Assembly: GCF_947495205.1 (NCBI RefSeq)
Contig: NZ_CANLXV010000005.1
Span: 1 to 64,000, forward strand
Direction: 5' to 3'
Origin: an uncultured Polaribacter sp.
GTDB lineage: Bacteria; Bacteroidota; Bacteroidia; Flavobacteriales; Flavobacteriaceae
DNA: 64,000 nt
Positions 27,398 to 36,608 of this stretch are shown in pieces. The notes beneath the pieces were generated by a model. That model made no database searches. It was not told the origin of the DNA and saw only the letters and a program-made list of their open reading frames with translations. Made by a program: the position numbers and the translations under genes. Position 1 is the stretch's first letter, and each line of letters begins with the position of its first letter.

Positions 27398-29215
27398 ATG
27401 TCAACATTTTTAGAATTAGGTCTTAAAGAACCTATAAACAAAGCATTAACAGATTTAGGTTACGAAAAACCAACTGTTATTCAAGAAAAAGCAATTCCGC
27501 AAATTATTGCTTCTACAGACGATTTAAAAGCATTTGCACAAACAGGAACCGGTAAAACTGCCGCTTTTAGTTTGCCAATATTAGAGCTTTTAGATGAAAA
27601 CAACTCTAATGTACAAGCAATTATATTATCTCCCACAAGAGAACTTGCCGTACAAATTGGTAAAAATATAGAAGATTTTTGCAAATATTTAAAAAACGTA
27701 AAAGTTACTACAGTTTATGGTGGTGCAAACATGGATACGCAGATAAGATCTTTAAAAAGAGGATCTCAAATTGTAGTAGGTACACCAGGTAGAACAGTAG
27801 ATTTAATAAATAGAAGAGCATTAAAATTAGGTAATGTACAGTGGTTGGTTTTAGATGAAGCTGATGAAATGCTGAACATGGGTTTTAAAGAAGAATTAGA
27901 TAAAGTTTTAGAGGCTACGCCAGAAACCAAACAAACTTTACTTTTTTCTGCTACGTTTCCTAGAGAAGTAGAAGCTATTGCAAGAAATTACATGACCAAA
28001 CCAGTAGAAGTTACTTCTGGTGAAAAAAACCAAGGTTCAGACAATGTAAGTCATGAGTTTTACTCGGTAACAGAAAGAACACGTTACCCTGCTTTAAAAA
28101 GAATTGCTGATTTAAACCCAAATATTTACGCAATTATTTTCTGTAGAACCAGAAGAGAAACCCAAGAAGTTGCGGATAATTTAATAAAAGATGGTTATAG
28201 TGCAGATGCTTTGCATGGAGATTTATCTCAAGGGCAAAGAGATTCTGTAATGGGTAAATTCCGTAAAAAAACAGTACAAATTTTAGTAGCTACAGATGTT
28301 GCTGCCAGAGGTTTAGATGTTACAGAATTAACGCATGTTTTAAATCATAAATTACCAGATCAAATAGAAAATTATACGCATAGAAGTGGTAGAACTGGTA
28401 GAGCTGGTAATAAAGGTATTTCTATTGTTTTAGTAAACGGAAAAGAAAAAGGGAAACTTAGAGCTATAGAAAGAATTATTAAAAAGAAATTTGTAGAAAC
28501 TAAAGTACCTACAGGAAAAGAAATTGTAGAAAATCAATTAATGCATTTAATTGATAAAGTAAAAGCTACAGCTGTAAATACTTCTGAAATTGAAGAGTTT
28601 TTACCAAATATCTATAGCAAATTAGAAGATTTAGATAGAGAACAATTAATTCAGAAATTTGTTTCTTTAGAATTTAATAGCATGTTAGCCTATTATGAAA
28701 ACGCTAAAGATTTGAATGATTTATCTTCTAGAGACAACGCTAGAGCAAGATCTACAAATGAAAACATGACGCGTTTCTTTATTAATATTGGTAGAAAAGA
28801 TAGCTTAAACCCAGGAAAATTAATTGGTTTAATTAACGAGCAAAATATTGGCGATAAGATAGAAATTGGTGCTATAGATATTTTAGACACGTTTTCTTTC
28901 TTTGAAATTGATAAAAATTTCGAAAATGAGACTTTAGATGCATTTGGTAGCAATCAACCAGAGTTTGAAGGTAGATCTGTAAATGTAGAAATTACCAAAA
29001 AAGAACGTTCTGGTGGCGGAAGACGCGGTGGAAAAAAACCTTTTGGTAAAAAAGATGGTGGTTTTGGAAGACGTAGAAATTCAGAAAATTCTGCAAGAAG
29101 AAGTGGTGGAAGTGATTCTGGAGGAGGAAGAAGATCTGATAGACGTTCTTCTGGAAATTCTGGAAGTGATAGAAAATCTGGAGGTTTTGGAAGAAAAAGA
29201 AAAGATCGTTCTTAA
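27398..29215 (+). CDS. DEAD-box ATP-dependent RNA helicase (DeaD/CsdA-like)
   Basis: A 605-residue RNA helicase. Motifs in order: Q motif region (FLELGLKEPINKAL), Walker A AQTGTGKTA (Lys53), PTRELAVQ, DEAD box LDEADEML (152-155), SAT (FSATFP), and HRSGRTGRAG in the second RecA domain. A DbpA-type RNA-binding domain follows (about 485-560), then a disordered Gly/Arg/Ser-rich tail (about 560-605) that probably binds RNA. It unwinds RNA in ribosome assembly or cold adaptation. A consensus promoter, long leader and strong terminator mark it as a single-gene unit. Confidence 0.92.
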   Translation: MSTFLELGLKEPINKALTDLGYEKPTVIQEKAIPQIIASTDDLKAFAQTGTGKTAAFSLPILELLDENNSNVQAIILSPTRELAVQIGKNIEDFCKYLKNVKVTTVYGGANMDTQIRSLKRGSQIVVGTPGRTVDLINRRALKLGNVQWLVLDEADEMLNMGFKEELDKVLEATPETKQTLLFSATFPREVEAIARNYMTKPVEVTSGEKNQGSDNVSHEFYSVTERTRYPALKRIADLNPNIYAIIFCRTRRETQEVADNLIKDGYSADALHGDLSQGQRDSVMGKFRKKTVQILVATDVAARGLDVTELTHVLNHKLPDQIENYTHRSGRTGRAGNKGISIVLVNGKEKGKLRAIERIIKKKFVETKVPTGKEIVENQLMHLIDKVKATAVNTSEIEEFLPNIYSKLEDLDREQLIQKFVSLEFNSMLAYYENAKDLNDLSSRDNARARSTNENMTRFFINIGRKDSLNPGKLIGLINEQNIGDKIEIGAIDILDTFSFFEIDKNFENETLDAFGSNQPEFEGRSVNVEITKKERSGGGRRGGKKPFGKKDGGFGRRRNSENSARRSGGSDSGGGRRSDRRSSGNSGSDRKSGGFGRKRKDRS

Positions 29216-29244
29216 AAAAGAATTTTAGAAAAATAATAATAGAA

Positions 29245-29276
29245 AATCGTTTAGTAAGCACTAAACGATTTTTTTG
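29245..29276 (+). terminator. Terminator of the helicase gene
   Basis: An 11-bp perfect stem (AATCGTTTAGT with ACTAAACGATT) closed by AAGC and followed by TTTTTG. A textbook rho-independent terminator 30 bases after the stop. Confidence 0.88.
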
Positions 29277-29412
29277 TTTTGCAAACAATTTATGAAAATT
29301 GTATTCCTACTTTCATATTGCTAGTTAATTGAATTTTATATAAACTAAAATAGTAGTATCAACCATAAAATTCGTTAAAACACAAGCAATTTAAAAATCA
29401 AAAAAATAAATC

Positions 29413-30648
29413 TTAAGCAAACTTAATAGACTTTGCAGGGTTTATTTTTGTGATGATATAAGAAGGAATAATCAACATTAAAAAACACAACACCAACGTA
29501 CCAATATTTAATGTTAGTATTGCCCAAATAGAAATATGAACAGGCATTACAGAAACATAATAGGTTTCTGGATTTAGGGTAATAATTTCAAAGAAATATT
29601 GCATTGCCAAAATAGATAAACCAATAATGTTACCCCAAAACAATCCTTTTAAAATTAAATAAGAGGCATTGTATAAAAACACTTTTCTAATACTTGCATT
29701 GGTACTTCCTAAAGCTTTTAAAATACCAATCATTTGAACCCGTTCTAAAATTAACACCAACAAAGCAGTAATCATATTAATACCAGCAATTAATATCATA
29801 ATAGCAATAATAAACCAAACATTATTGTCAAAAAGTTTAATCCAATCAAAAACGGTTGGGTACAAATCTATAATGGTTTTACTATTTAAAGTTAAACTAA
29901 TTTCTTGGTAAATCTCCTCCCCTTTCTCCTGTATAGCATCAAAATTATCTAAAACTATTTCAAAACCACCAACTTGGTCTTTAGTCCATTTATTTAATTT
30001 TTGCACTTCTCTAATATCACCAATCATCATATTTTTATCAAATTGGGCAAAACCAGAATTATAAATCCCAACAATTATATACTTTCTGTTAGATGGTAAT
30101 TTACTATTTGCTGTTTTTAAAAAAGTAGCACTTATAGTATCATTTAATTTTAGTTGTAAGCGATTTACTACCGTTTCAGATAACAAAACGCCCTTTGTTC
30201 TTGGTAAACTAAAATCTGGCAACCTTCCTTTAGTAATATATTCTTCAAACAAAGACCAATCATAATCACTAGAAATTCCTTTAAAAACAATGCCTTCAAA
30301 ATCTGTATTTGTGCGCAAAATTCCGCCTTTAGACGCAAAAACTTGTACATTTTTAATACCTTTTATATTTTTAAATTCAGGATAAAAATCTTGTGTTTTA
30401 CTTATTGGAGTTGTAGAGACGTCTGAATTATTATTGTCATAATTCAAAATTTGAACATGACCTTTAAAACCCGCCATTTTATCTCGAATTTTTAATTGCG
30501 CTCCACTAGCTGTTGCCACTGCAATTAGCATAATAATAGTACCCAACGTAATTGCCGTAATTGCAATTTTAATTATTGGAGAAGATATGCTATTTTTATA
30601 CTTTTTGCCAGCAATAATGCGTTTTGCAATAAATAACTCGTAATTCAA
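29413..30648 (-). CDS. FtsX/LolC-E-like ABC transporter permease
   Basis: A 411-residue inner-membrane permease of the MacB/LolCE type. One N-terminal transmembrane helix (about 25-50) precedes a large periplasmic domain (about 55-260); three more helices close the protein (about 270-300, 320-350, 375-405) with the FtsX motif. LolC/E-type proteins extract lipoproteins from the inner membrane together with the LolD ATPase; no lolD gene is next door. The only start consistent with the conserved N terminus NYELFIAKRIIAG is a TTG at 30648. This start lies four bases from the ATG of the divergent gene. Confidence 0.85.
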   Translation of the reverse strand: MNYELFIAKRIIAGKKYKNSISSPIIKIAITAITLGTIIMLIAVATASGAQLKIRDKMAGFKGHVQILNYDNNNSDVSTTPISKTQDFYPEFKNIKGIKNVQVFASKGGILRTNTDFEGIVFKGISSDYDWSLFEEYITKGRLPDFSLPRTKGVLLSETVVNRLQLKLNDTISATFLKTANSKLPSNRKYIIVGIYNSGFAQFDKNMMIGDIREVQKLNKWTKDQVGGFEIVLDNFDAIQEKGEEIYQEISLTLNSKTIIDLYPTVFDWIKLFDNNVWFIIAIMILIAGINMITALLVLILERVQMIGILKALGSTNASIRKVFLYNASYLILKGLFWGNIIGLSILAMQYFFEIITLNPETYYVSVMPVHISIWAILTLNIGTLVLCFLMLIIPSYIITKINPAKSIKFA

Positions 30649-30652
30649 ATTG

Positions 30653-31936
30653 ATGATTGATTTTAACCTTCGTAAAAGTACCTATTTATTTTTATTTTTA
30701 TTAATGAATTTACAACTGTTTTCTTGTGCTAAGAAAATTGAAAAATCAAAAAATAAAATCTTAAAAATCAAAAAAGATACTATAGTAAAAACGGGTGCAG
30801 CAAGTACAGATTTGTATTTAAATTTATTAAAAGGTAAAAATATTGCTGTGGTTGCCAATCAAACTTCAGTAATTTTTAAAGGAAAAGATTCCATCTTTTG
30901 GGTAGATCTAGAAACTAATAAAACTGGCTTTGATAAAACTTTTAATAAAAGCACGCATCTTATTGACAGTTTGATTTCTTTAAACATCAATATTAAAAAA
31001 GTATTTTCTCCAGAACATGGTTTTAGAGGCAAAGCAGATGCCGCAGAATTGGTAAAAGATGGTTTTGATACAAAAACAGGGTTACCCATTGTTTCTTTAT
31101 ACGGTAAAAACAAAAAACCAACGGCAAAACAGCTAGAAAATATAGATCTTGTTGTTTTTGATATTCAAGATGTGGGCGTTCGTTTTTACACCTATATTTC
31201 TACCTTGCATTATGTTATGGAAGCTTGTGCTGAAAAAGGAATTCCTGTAATTTTATTAGACAGACCCAACCCAAATGCCCATTATGTAGACGGACCAATA
31301 TTAGAAATGCAACATAGCAGTTTTGTAGGAAAACATCCTGTTCCTTTAGTTTATGGAATGACTATTGGTGAATATGGACAAATGATAAACGGCGAAAAAT
31401 GGTTGAAAAACGGTATTAAATGCGACTTAAATGTGATTCCTCTAAAAAATTATACGCATCAAACAAAATACAGTTTAGCCATTAGACCTTCGCCAAATTT
31501 ACCAAACGATAAAAGTATAAACCTTTACCCTAGTTTAGGTTTTTTTGAAGGAACAACGATAAACGCAGGAAGAGGAACAGAATTTCAGTTTCAAAGATAT
31601 GGTGCACCTTTTTTCCCAAAAAACAACTTTACATACACTCCAAAAGCTAATTTTGGAGCAAAATACCCAAAGCATAAAAACAAAATGTGTTTTGGTGTAG
31701 ATTTATCTAAAGCTAAAACACTAAATTTTGTAAATTTAGAATGGTTAATTGACGCTTATAACAAAACACCAAAAACCGAAAAATTCTTTGGTAAAACCTT
31801 TACCATACATGCAGGAAATACAAAACTGCAAAAACAAATAGAAAAAGGTTTATCTGCAAAAACGATAAGAAAAACTTGGCAAAAAGACATCAAAGCATTT
31901 CAAAAAATTAGAGAGCAGTATTTGATTTACAAATAG
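30653..31936 (+). CDS. NamZ-like exo-beta-N-acetylmuramidase lipoprotein (DUF1343)
   Basis: A 427-residue lipoprotein with the Cys in NLQLFSCAKK as lipidation site. The DUF1343 core carries SPEHGFRGKADAAE, LVVFDIQDVGVRFYTYI and LLDRPNPN, the marker motifs of the family, whose member NamZ removes terminal MurNAc from peptidoglycan fragments. It would act in the periplasm in cell-wall recycling. I use the ATG at 30653. It is divergent from the LolC/E-like permease with only four bases between the start codons. Confidence 0.87.
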   Translation: MIDFNLRKSTYLFLFLLMNLQLFSCAKKIEKSKNKILKIKKDTIVKTGAASTDLYLNLLKGKNIAVVANQTSVIFKGKDSIFWVDLETNKTGFDKTFNKSTHLIDSLISLNINIKKVFSPEHGFRGKADAAELVKDGFDTKTGLPIVSLYGKNKKPTAKQLENIDLVVFDIQDVGVRFYTYISTLHYVMEACAEKGIPVILLDRPNPNAHYVDGPILEMQHSSFVGKHPVPLVYGMTIGEYGQMINGEKWLKNGIKCDLNVIPLKNYTHQTKYSLAIRPSPNLPNDKSINLYPSLGFFEGTTINAGRGTEFQFQRYGAPFFPKNNFTYTPKANFGAKYPKHKNKMCFGVDLSKAKTLNFVNLEWLIDAYNKTPKTEKFFGKTFTIHAGNTKLQKQIEKGLSAKTIRKTWQKDIKAFQKIREQYLIYK

Positions 31937-32014
31937 TTTTTATGCTCTTAAAAACTTTTCTATTTTATCAACTTAAAAATAAGTGGTAGATTTATATTTT
32001 TAAAACGATAAACC

Positions 32015-32911
32015 ATGAAATGGAGAACAAAAAGAACAAGTAGTAATGTAGATGATAGAAGAGGCGCATCTTCTGGCAGAAGTTCTGGCGGATTAAGTGG
32101 TGGTTTTGCAAAGCTATTAATTCCTTTAGTTTTAAAGTTAATTACCACAAAAAAAGGGCTAATTATTTTAGCCGTTGGTATTGGTATTATGTACTTTACA
32201 GGTAATAACCCGCTTAATTTTTTAACTGGTAACACTAATAATCAAACACAAAATACTACTTATAAAGGCACTGCTAAAGAAAATGAATTAGCAGAATTTA
32301 GCAACCAAGTATTGCGAAGTACAGAAGATGTTTGGAACCAAATTATACCCAATTACAAAGAACCTACCTTAGTTTTATTTACCAATACTGTTTCTTCTGC
32401 TTGTGGCGCTGCATCAAGTGCAACAGGACCTTTTTATTGCCCTGGAGACGATAAATTGTATATCGATTTAAGTTTTTTTGAAGAAATGGCCAGAAAACTA
32501 AACGCTCCTGGAGATTTTGCTCAAGCTTATGTAATTGCTCATGAAGTTGGGCATCATATTCAAAATCTTACAGGTATGAGCAGAAAAGTACAATCACAAA
32601 GAGGAAGAATTAGTAAAACTGAATACAACAAATTATCTGTAATGCTAGAATTACAAGCTGATTTTTATGCTGGTGTTTGGGCACATCACGCAAAATTTGA
32701 CAACTTAATTTTAGATGATAGCGATTTAAGAGAAGCTTTAAATGCTGCAAATGCTATTGGAGATGATCGTTTGCAAAAACAATCTACAGGCAGAGTTGTG
32801 CCAGATTCCTTTACACACGGTACTTCTGCACAAAGAATGCGTTGGTTTAAAAAAGGTTTTGAAACTGGTGATGTAAATCAAGGCGATACTTTTAATGCAA
32901 GAATTTTATAA
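32015..32911 (+). CDS. YpfJ-family neutral zinc metallopeptidase
   Basis: A 298-residue membrane-anchored protease. The N-terminal 30 residues are Arg/Ser/Gly-rich and disordered; one membrane helix is at about 47-67; the catalytic domain follows. Zinc motif AHEVGHHIQNLTG (HExxH) and the downstream acidic ligand region ELQADFYAGVWAHHA are present, as is the family start TGPFYCPGDDKLYIDLSFF. Function of YpfJ proteins is poorly known. A GNAT gene follows after 21 bases. Confidence 0.88.
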   Translation: MKWRTKRTSSNVDDRRGASSGRSSGGLSGGFAKLLIPLVLKLITTKKGLIILAVGIGIMYFTGNNPLNFLTGNTNNQTQNTTYKGTAKENELAEFSNQVLRSTEDVWNQIIPNYKEPTLVLFTNTVSSACGAASSATGPFYCPGDDKLYIDLSFFEEMARKLNAPGDFAQAYVIAHEVGHHIQNLTGMSRKVQSQRGRISKTEYNKLSVMLELQADFYAGVWAHHAKFDNLILDDSDLREALNAANAIGDDRLQKQSTGRVVPDSFTHGTSAQRMRWFKKGFETGDVNQGDTFNARIL

Positions 32912-32932
32912 TTTACTACTGTAAATATTAGC

Positions 32933-33448
32933 ATGATTACAATTAGAAAGGCAACAGCTAAAGATGTAAAAGCCTTAGCTGAAGTAAGTAAAAAAGCATT
33001 TTATGTGCCACACAAAGATGTAATTCCAGATCATATAATGCAAGACTATTTGAAAAATAGTTTTAATGAAAAAACACTTTTATCTGAAATAAACAACCCT
33101 AATTTTAAATACAATTTAATTCTTAAAGATGCTGTTTTAGCGGGTTTCTCTAAAATAATCATCAACACAAAAAACAGCAACATTAAAGCAGAAAATGTTA
33201 CTAAATTAGAACGTATTTATCTTACAGAAGAGTTTTATGGTTTAGGTTTAGGAAAAGAATTGTTTGCTTACAATTTAAAATTAATTAAAGAAGCCAAACA
33301 AAAAGGCGTTTGGTTATACGTTTGGATTAAAAACGATAGAGCCATTAATTTTTACAAAAAAGCGGGTTTCAAAAAAATTGCCATGTACGATTTTCCTATT
33401 TCAGATGATGAAACAAGACCAAATGATGTTTTGTATTTAGAACTTTAG
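32933..33448 (+). CDS. GNAT-family N-acetyltransferase
   Basis: A 171-residue acetyltransferase. Starts with ITIRKATAKDVKALAEVSKKAF, the usual GNAT opening; the acetyl-CoA loop region is LERIYLTEEFYGLGLGKELF and the late strand is INFYKKAGFKKIAMYDF. It acetylates a small molecule or protein N terminus using acetyl-CoA; substrate unknown. It lies at the left border of the accessory region. Confidence 0.87.
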   Translation: MITIRKATAKDVKALAEVSKKAFYVPHKDVIPDHIMQDYLKNSFNEKTLLSEINNPNFKYNLILKDAVLAGFSKIIINTKNSNIKAENVTKLERIYLTEEFYGLGLGKELFAYNLKLIKEAKQKGVWLYVWIKNDRAINFYKKAGFKKIAMYDFPISDDETRPNDVLYLEL

Positions 33449-33540
33449 TAATGTTTTAAATGTATGACTCTTATTAAGATGAAAAATTTCTAATATCTAT
33501 TTGTTTATTTACTGCAACATATATGCTTAGCCATCTAAAA

Positions 33541-33666
33541 ATGTTTTCGTTTTTTGAAGATATAGAAATAGACCCTAAGTTGGCAACTGCAAACGAGCAA
33601 CAATTTAAAGCTGCAATTATTTAAACTATAAAAAATGGTAAAATAATTACCGCTACTTTTGTGTAA
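33541..33666 (+). pseudogene. Small broken reading frame, possible gene remnant
   Basis: ATG at 33541 opens a 27-codon frame (MFSFFEDIEIDPKLATANEQ onward) stopped by TAA at 33622. The same frame continues as TIKNGKIITATFV to a second TAA at 33664, so one base change may have cut a roughly 41-residue peptide. It lies just before the broken higB. No family is recognised; it may be chance. Confidence 0.3.
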
Positions 33667-33923
33667 GAAATTAAATTTTAGAGATTTTTGGATTAAACAT
33701 TCAGATTCAGAACAACAACTAACAGCTTGGTACAGAGAAACCGAAAAAGTAAACTGGGAATCCTTAAACGAATTAAAAAATGAATATCCAAGTGCTAGTA
33801 TTTAACATAAAAGGAAATAGCTATGGATTAATTGTTAAATTTAATTTAGAATACAAAATTTGTTGGATAAGATTTATAGGTACTCATGCAGAATACGATA
33901 AAATAAACGCAAACAAAATTTAG
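33662..33923 (+). pseudogene. higB: HigB-type toxin, frameshifted and lacking a start
   Basis: Two frames together rebuild a HigB/RelE-like mRNA interferase. The first (from about 33662) reads FRDFWIKHSDSEQQL, AWYRETEKVNWESLNELK and NEYPSAS, then stops at 33803. The second frame (from 33798) continues as VFNIKGNSYGLIVKFNLEY, then ICWIRFIGTHAEYDKINANK, to TAG at 33921. Intact relatives have about seven more residues at the junction, so a small deletion with frameshift broke it. No ATG is present at the expected N terminus. HigB cuts mRNA at the ribosome; this copy cannot. The antitoxin gene follows at once. Confidence 0.8.
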
Positions 33924-33924
33924 A

Positions 33925-34281
33925 ATGAATATTAAGCCAATAAAAAACGAAACAGATTACTTAAAAGCTCTTGAAAGATTAGAAGTAATTTTTGACGCAA
34001 AAAAAGGAACTAAAAAGGGAGACGAATTAGAAGTTCTTTCAATATTGATTGACAAATACGAAAACGAAACTTCTCCTATTGGTTTTCCTGACCCTATTGA
34101 GGCCATTAAATTTAGAATGGAACAAATGGGTTTAAAACAAAAAGATTTAGCTGAAGTTATTGGTTTTAAAAGTAGAGTTAGTGAAATACTAAACAAAAAA
34201 AGAAAATTGACATTGGAAATGATTAGAAACTTAAATCTTAAACTACATATTCCAACTGAAGTTTTAGTTCAGGATTATTAG
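33925..34281 (+). CDS. higA: HigA-type antitoxin with XRE helix-turn-helix
   Basis: A 118-residue protein with an N-terminal segment KNETDYLKALERLEVIFDAK and a C-terminal helix-turn-helix (QMGLKQKDLAEVIGFKSRVS, about residues 72-91), the order seen in HigA antitoxins of Bacteroidota. HigA binds its toxin and represses the operon. Its ATG is one base after the stop of the decayed higB, the usual toxin-first order. With the toxin broken, HigA is an orphan and may persist as a repressor. Confidence 0.85.
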   Translation: MNIKPIKNETDYLKALERLEVIFDAKKGTKKGDELEVLSILIDKYENETSPIGFPDPIEAIKFRMEQMGLKQKDLAEVIGFKSRVSEILNKKRKLTLEMIRNLNLKLHIPTEVLVQDY

Positions 34282-34297
34282 AATTATTGGTATTAAG

Positions 34298-34331
34298 CCA
34301 TATAAATTTTATTAGCTTTAAGCTAAATCAA
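34298..34331 (+). repeat. Shortened copy of the intergenic repeat
   Basis: CCATATAAATTTTATT joins directly to AGCTTTAAGCTAAATCAA. The first half matches the start and the second half the end of the longer repeats at 36439 and 37601, as if the middle had been lost. Confidence 0.5.
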
Positions 34332-34368
34332 GGCAGGAAACTTTATACTAGAACATTACAAACCAACT

Positions 34369-35274
34369 ATGAAAAAAAACGAATTGAATACTAAAATAAT
34401 TTTTCTGATTATTTTTATGGTATTTTATAATTGTAAAAATAAAGAGGAGGAAAAAGCTTTATATAAAGAAGAAGAGAATGCATTAGCGAAACGAATGAGT
34501 ATGGCAGTTCCCAAAAATTTCAGAGAAAGACTATCAGCCAATACATTTCCTAAAGACTCTGTTATTAAAGTACAACAAGAAATAAAGCAAAGTTTTATTA
34601 AAGAGTTTCCTAATTCTGCTGTAAGTACAGATATTCTTAATAGAAGTAAAATTGGTTATGGAAAATCATTAACTCAAAACCTATTTAATTTACTAACAAG
34701 AAAACAGCAAAAATCAAAAAAAGGAAAACTTATATCAAAATACTTGGAATTAAATTCAGAAGTTAAATTGTACGACCAATTTATTGATTTTGAAATGGAA
34801 GATATTAAAGGAGAGAAAAATAAAATCTCTGAATTAAGAGGGAAATATACCCTTTTAGAATTTTGGTCATCTACTTGCAAACCTTGCAGAGCATCAAATA
34901 AAGATTTAGTTAACATTTATAAGAAGTATCAACCTAAAGGTTTTGAAATTATAGGTATATCATTAGACAACAATAAAGAAAGATGGACTAACGCCATAAA
35001 AAAAGATAAAATTACTTGGAAAAATTTAAGCGAATTAAATGGTCATAATAATGCCGCTGCTTTTATTTATAATGTAAATGGAATTCCAGACAATTTCTTA
35101 ATTGACCCAAATGGAAAAATTATAGCAAGAGATTTACCTTCAATCTTTCTTGAAAAAACATTAGAAATACTAATTGATGGAAAACGAAAAAATGAATTAC
35201 CTTTTTTACTTACAAAAGGAAATACCTTACAAGATACTATAATTTACATTGAAAAAAGAAACATACGCTTGTAA
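34369..35274 (+). CDS. TlpA-like thioredoxin-fold lipoprotein
   Basis: A 301-residue protein with a lipoprotein-type signal (Cys22 in VFYNCKNK). A helical, Lys-rich linker leads to a thioredoxin domain (about 140-275) with active CxxC at Cys170-Cys173 (FWSSTCKPCRASN) and the cis-Pro region NGIPDNFLIDPNGKII. It would reduce or isomerise disulfides in the periplasm, anchored in a membrane. It is a lone gene within the repeat-linked accessory region. TlpA/ResA-like proteins are common in Bacteroidota, so the substrate cannot be named. Confidence 0.85.
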   Translation: MKKNELNTKIIFLIIFMVFYNCKNKEEEKALYKEEENALAKRMSMAVPKNFRERLSANTFPKDSVIKVQQEIKQSFIKEFPNSAVSTDILNRSKIGYGKSLTQNLFNLLTRKQQKSKKGKLISKYLELNSEVKLYDQFIDFEMEDIKGEKNKISELRGKYTLLEFWSSTCKPCRASNKDLVNIYKKYQPKGFEIIGISLDNNKERWTNAIKKDKITWKNLSELNGHNNAAAFIYNVNGIPDNFLIDPNGKIIARDLPSIFLEKTLEILIDGKRKNELPFLLTKGNTLQDTIIYIEKRNIRL

Positions 35275-35404
35275 GCTGTGTATAATTAATTACTACTCTT
35301 TGCAACGACTTAATTATGGATTATTTACCTTATGTAATCCTAATTTTGAAAGTGTTTTCATACCTAAACGCAAGAAATAATATGTAACCAAAATGTAAAA
35401 CATT

Positions 35405-35887
35405 ATGAAAAAAATACTCGCATTAATAATAATCTTATGTTCAACAATAACCTTTGGACAAGAACATACGAGAAAAATTAAAATTACTTATGGAGCTGAA
35501 AAAGAAATAATTCCAAAAATTGGAGATACAATAAAGGAATATTATTCAGAAAAAAAAGTTAGAAAAATAAAATTTAGAAATTTAGCAAAACTTACAATTC
35601 AGGAATTTAAAGAAAGTGGTGAAATATATAAATCTACGACTTTTCCCATTGAAAATCTGAAAAATAAAACATTGACTAAATATCACTCAAATGGGAATAT
35701 TGTTTTAATTGCTAATTATAAAAAAGGAATAGTTAACGGCTATTTCCAAAAATTTCACTCTAATGGAAAACCAATGAAAACTGGAAATTACCTAGAAATG
35801 AAAAAAATTGGAGAGTGGAAATATTTTAACATAAATGGAGTTGTAACAAAAAAAGAAAACTACGAAAACGGAAAGCTAATTGAATAA
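35405..35887 (+). CDS. Secreted YwqK/MORN-like repeat protein
   Basis: A 160-residue protein with a signal peptide (about 1-18, ending TFGQE). The C-terminal half has MORN-type repeats (KYHSNGNIVLIANYKKGIVN, KFHSNGKPMKTGNY, YFNINGVVTKKENYENGKL), as in proteins annotated YwqK-family antitoxin. That family name does not prove an antitoxin role here, and no toxin gene lies beside it. Likely periplasmic or surface protein. Confidence 0.75.
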   Translation: MKKILALIIILCSTITFGQEHTRKIKITYGAEKEIIPKIGDTIKEYYSEKKVRKIKFRNLAKLTIQEFKESGEIYKSTTFPIENLKNKTLTKYHSNGNIVLIANYKKGIVNGYFQKFHSNGKPMKTGNYLEMKKIGEWKYFNINGVVTKKENYENGKLIE

Positions 35888-36019
35888 CAAAATATTTTAT
35901 AACATTGTTTCTAAAACATTACTTAATTAGTTTTCAGGAATTACTCAAAATAATAGATAAGAATTCTATAACCTTTGTAAATAAATGAATAGAATAAACT
36001 CAAAACACCAATTAATTAG

Positions 36020-36415
36020 ATGAAATTAATTCTAAAAAAATTTAAAGAACCAGTAATCATTTTAATTTCATTTATATTATATATTTTTAATCAGAAAATT
36101 TATCGACCACAAGTACTTTCAAATATTGAATCTAATAGGTATTTAGTTTTTATACTAGGAGTAATTCCTAATTTTTTAGGAGCAATAATGACTTTTCTTA
36201 CTTGTCTATTCCTTCTTAAATTGCAAAATAAACAAAGTCTTGGAAAAATAATTAATTTTTCATTTTTAACAACATTAACATTAGTAATATTTATGGAGCT
36301 GGAACGATTTATTAATCAGAATATAAAATTTGATGTTTTTGATATCTTAGCATCTATTTTAGCCTTAATCACTTGTTTAATATGCTATAAAAAAGAAATT
36401 GAATTTTATAATTGA
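36020..36415 (+). CDS. Small hypothetical membrane protein
   Basis: A 131-residue protein with about four hydrophobic segments (near 11-26, 44-68, 77-95 and 105-124). I recognise no family; the helix spacing loosely recalls small VanZ-like proteins but no signature is present. It is a lone gene between two intergenic repeats, consistent with a cassette-type acquisition. The short basic N terminus (MKLILKKFKEP) supports the chosen start. Confidence 0.6.
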   Translation: MKLILKKFKEPVIILISFILYIFNQKIYRPQVLSNIESNRYLVFILGVIPNFLGAIMTFLTCLFLLKLQNKQSLGKIINFSFLTTLTLVIFMELERFINQNIKFDVFDILASILALITCLICYKKEIEFYN

Positions 36416-36438
36416 AATTGAATTAAAAAAAACGTTTT

Positions 36439-36542
36439 ACAACACCATATAAATTTTATTGCTTTTAATGGCTTATTTTGGATAAATCCTCCCAAACTTT
36501 TAATTCAATAAAAACTTATTCACTTTAAACTAAAACAAAAAT
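36439..36542 (+). repeat. Intergenic repeat, copy B (about 100 bases)
   Basis: Starts ACAACACCATATAAATTTTA, continues TTGCTTTTAATGGCTTATTT and ends near CTTTAAACTAAAACAAAAAT. It shares roughly four of five bases with the copy at 37601. Each copy begins shortly after a stop codon. Part of a family linking the genes of this region. Confidence 0.65.
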
Positions 36543-36608
36543 ACTTTTAGAACAGTTTTGTTTCATAAAAAAATTCAACTTTCTAAGATAATTCAAAGTA
36601 ATGATTGT

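Noticed and set aside
28992..29288. Open frames on both strands over the helicase tail
   Set aside because: Shadows of the Gly/Arg/Ser-rich repeats in the helicase C terminus; no start context or homology.
33449..33540. Regulatory region of a toxin-antitoxin operon
   Set aside because: No inverted repeat or promoter box could be found; the toxin is broken.
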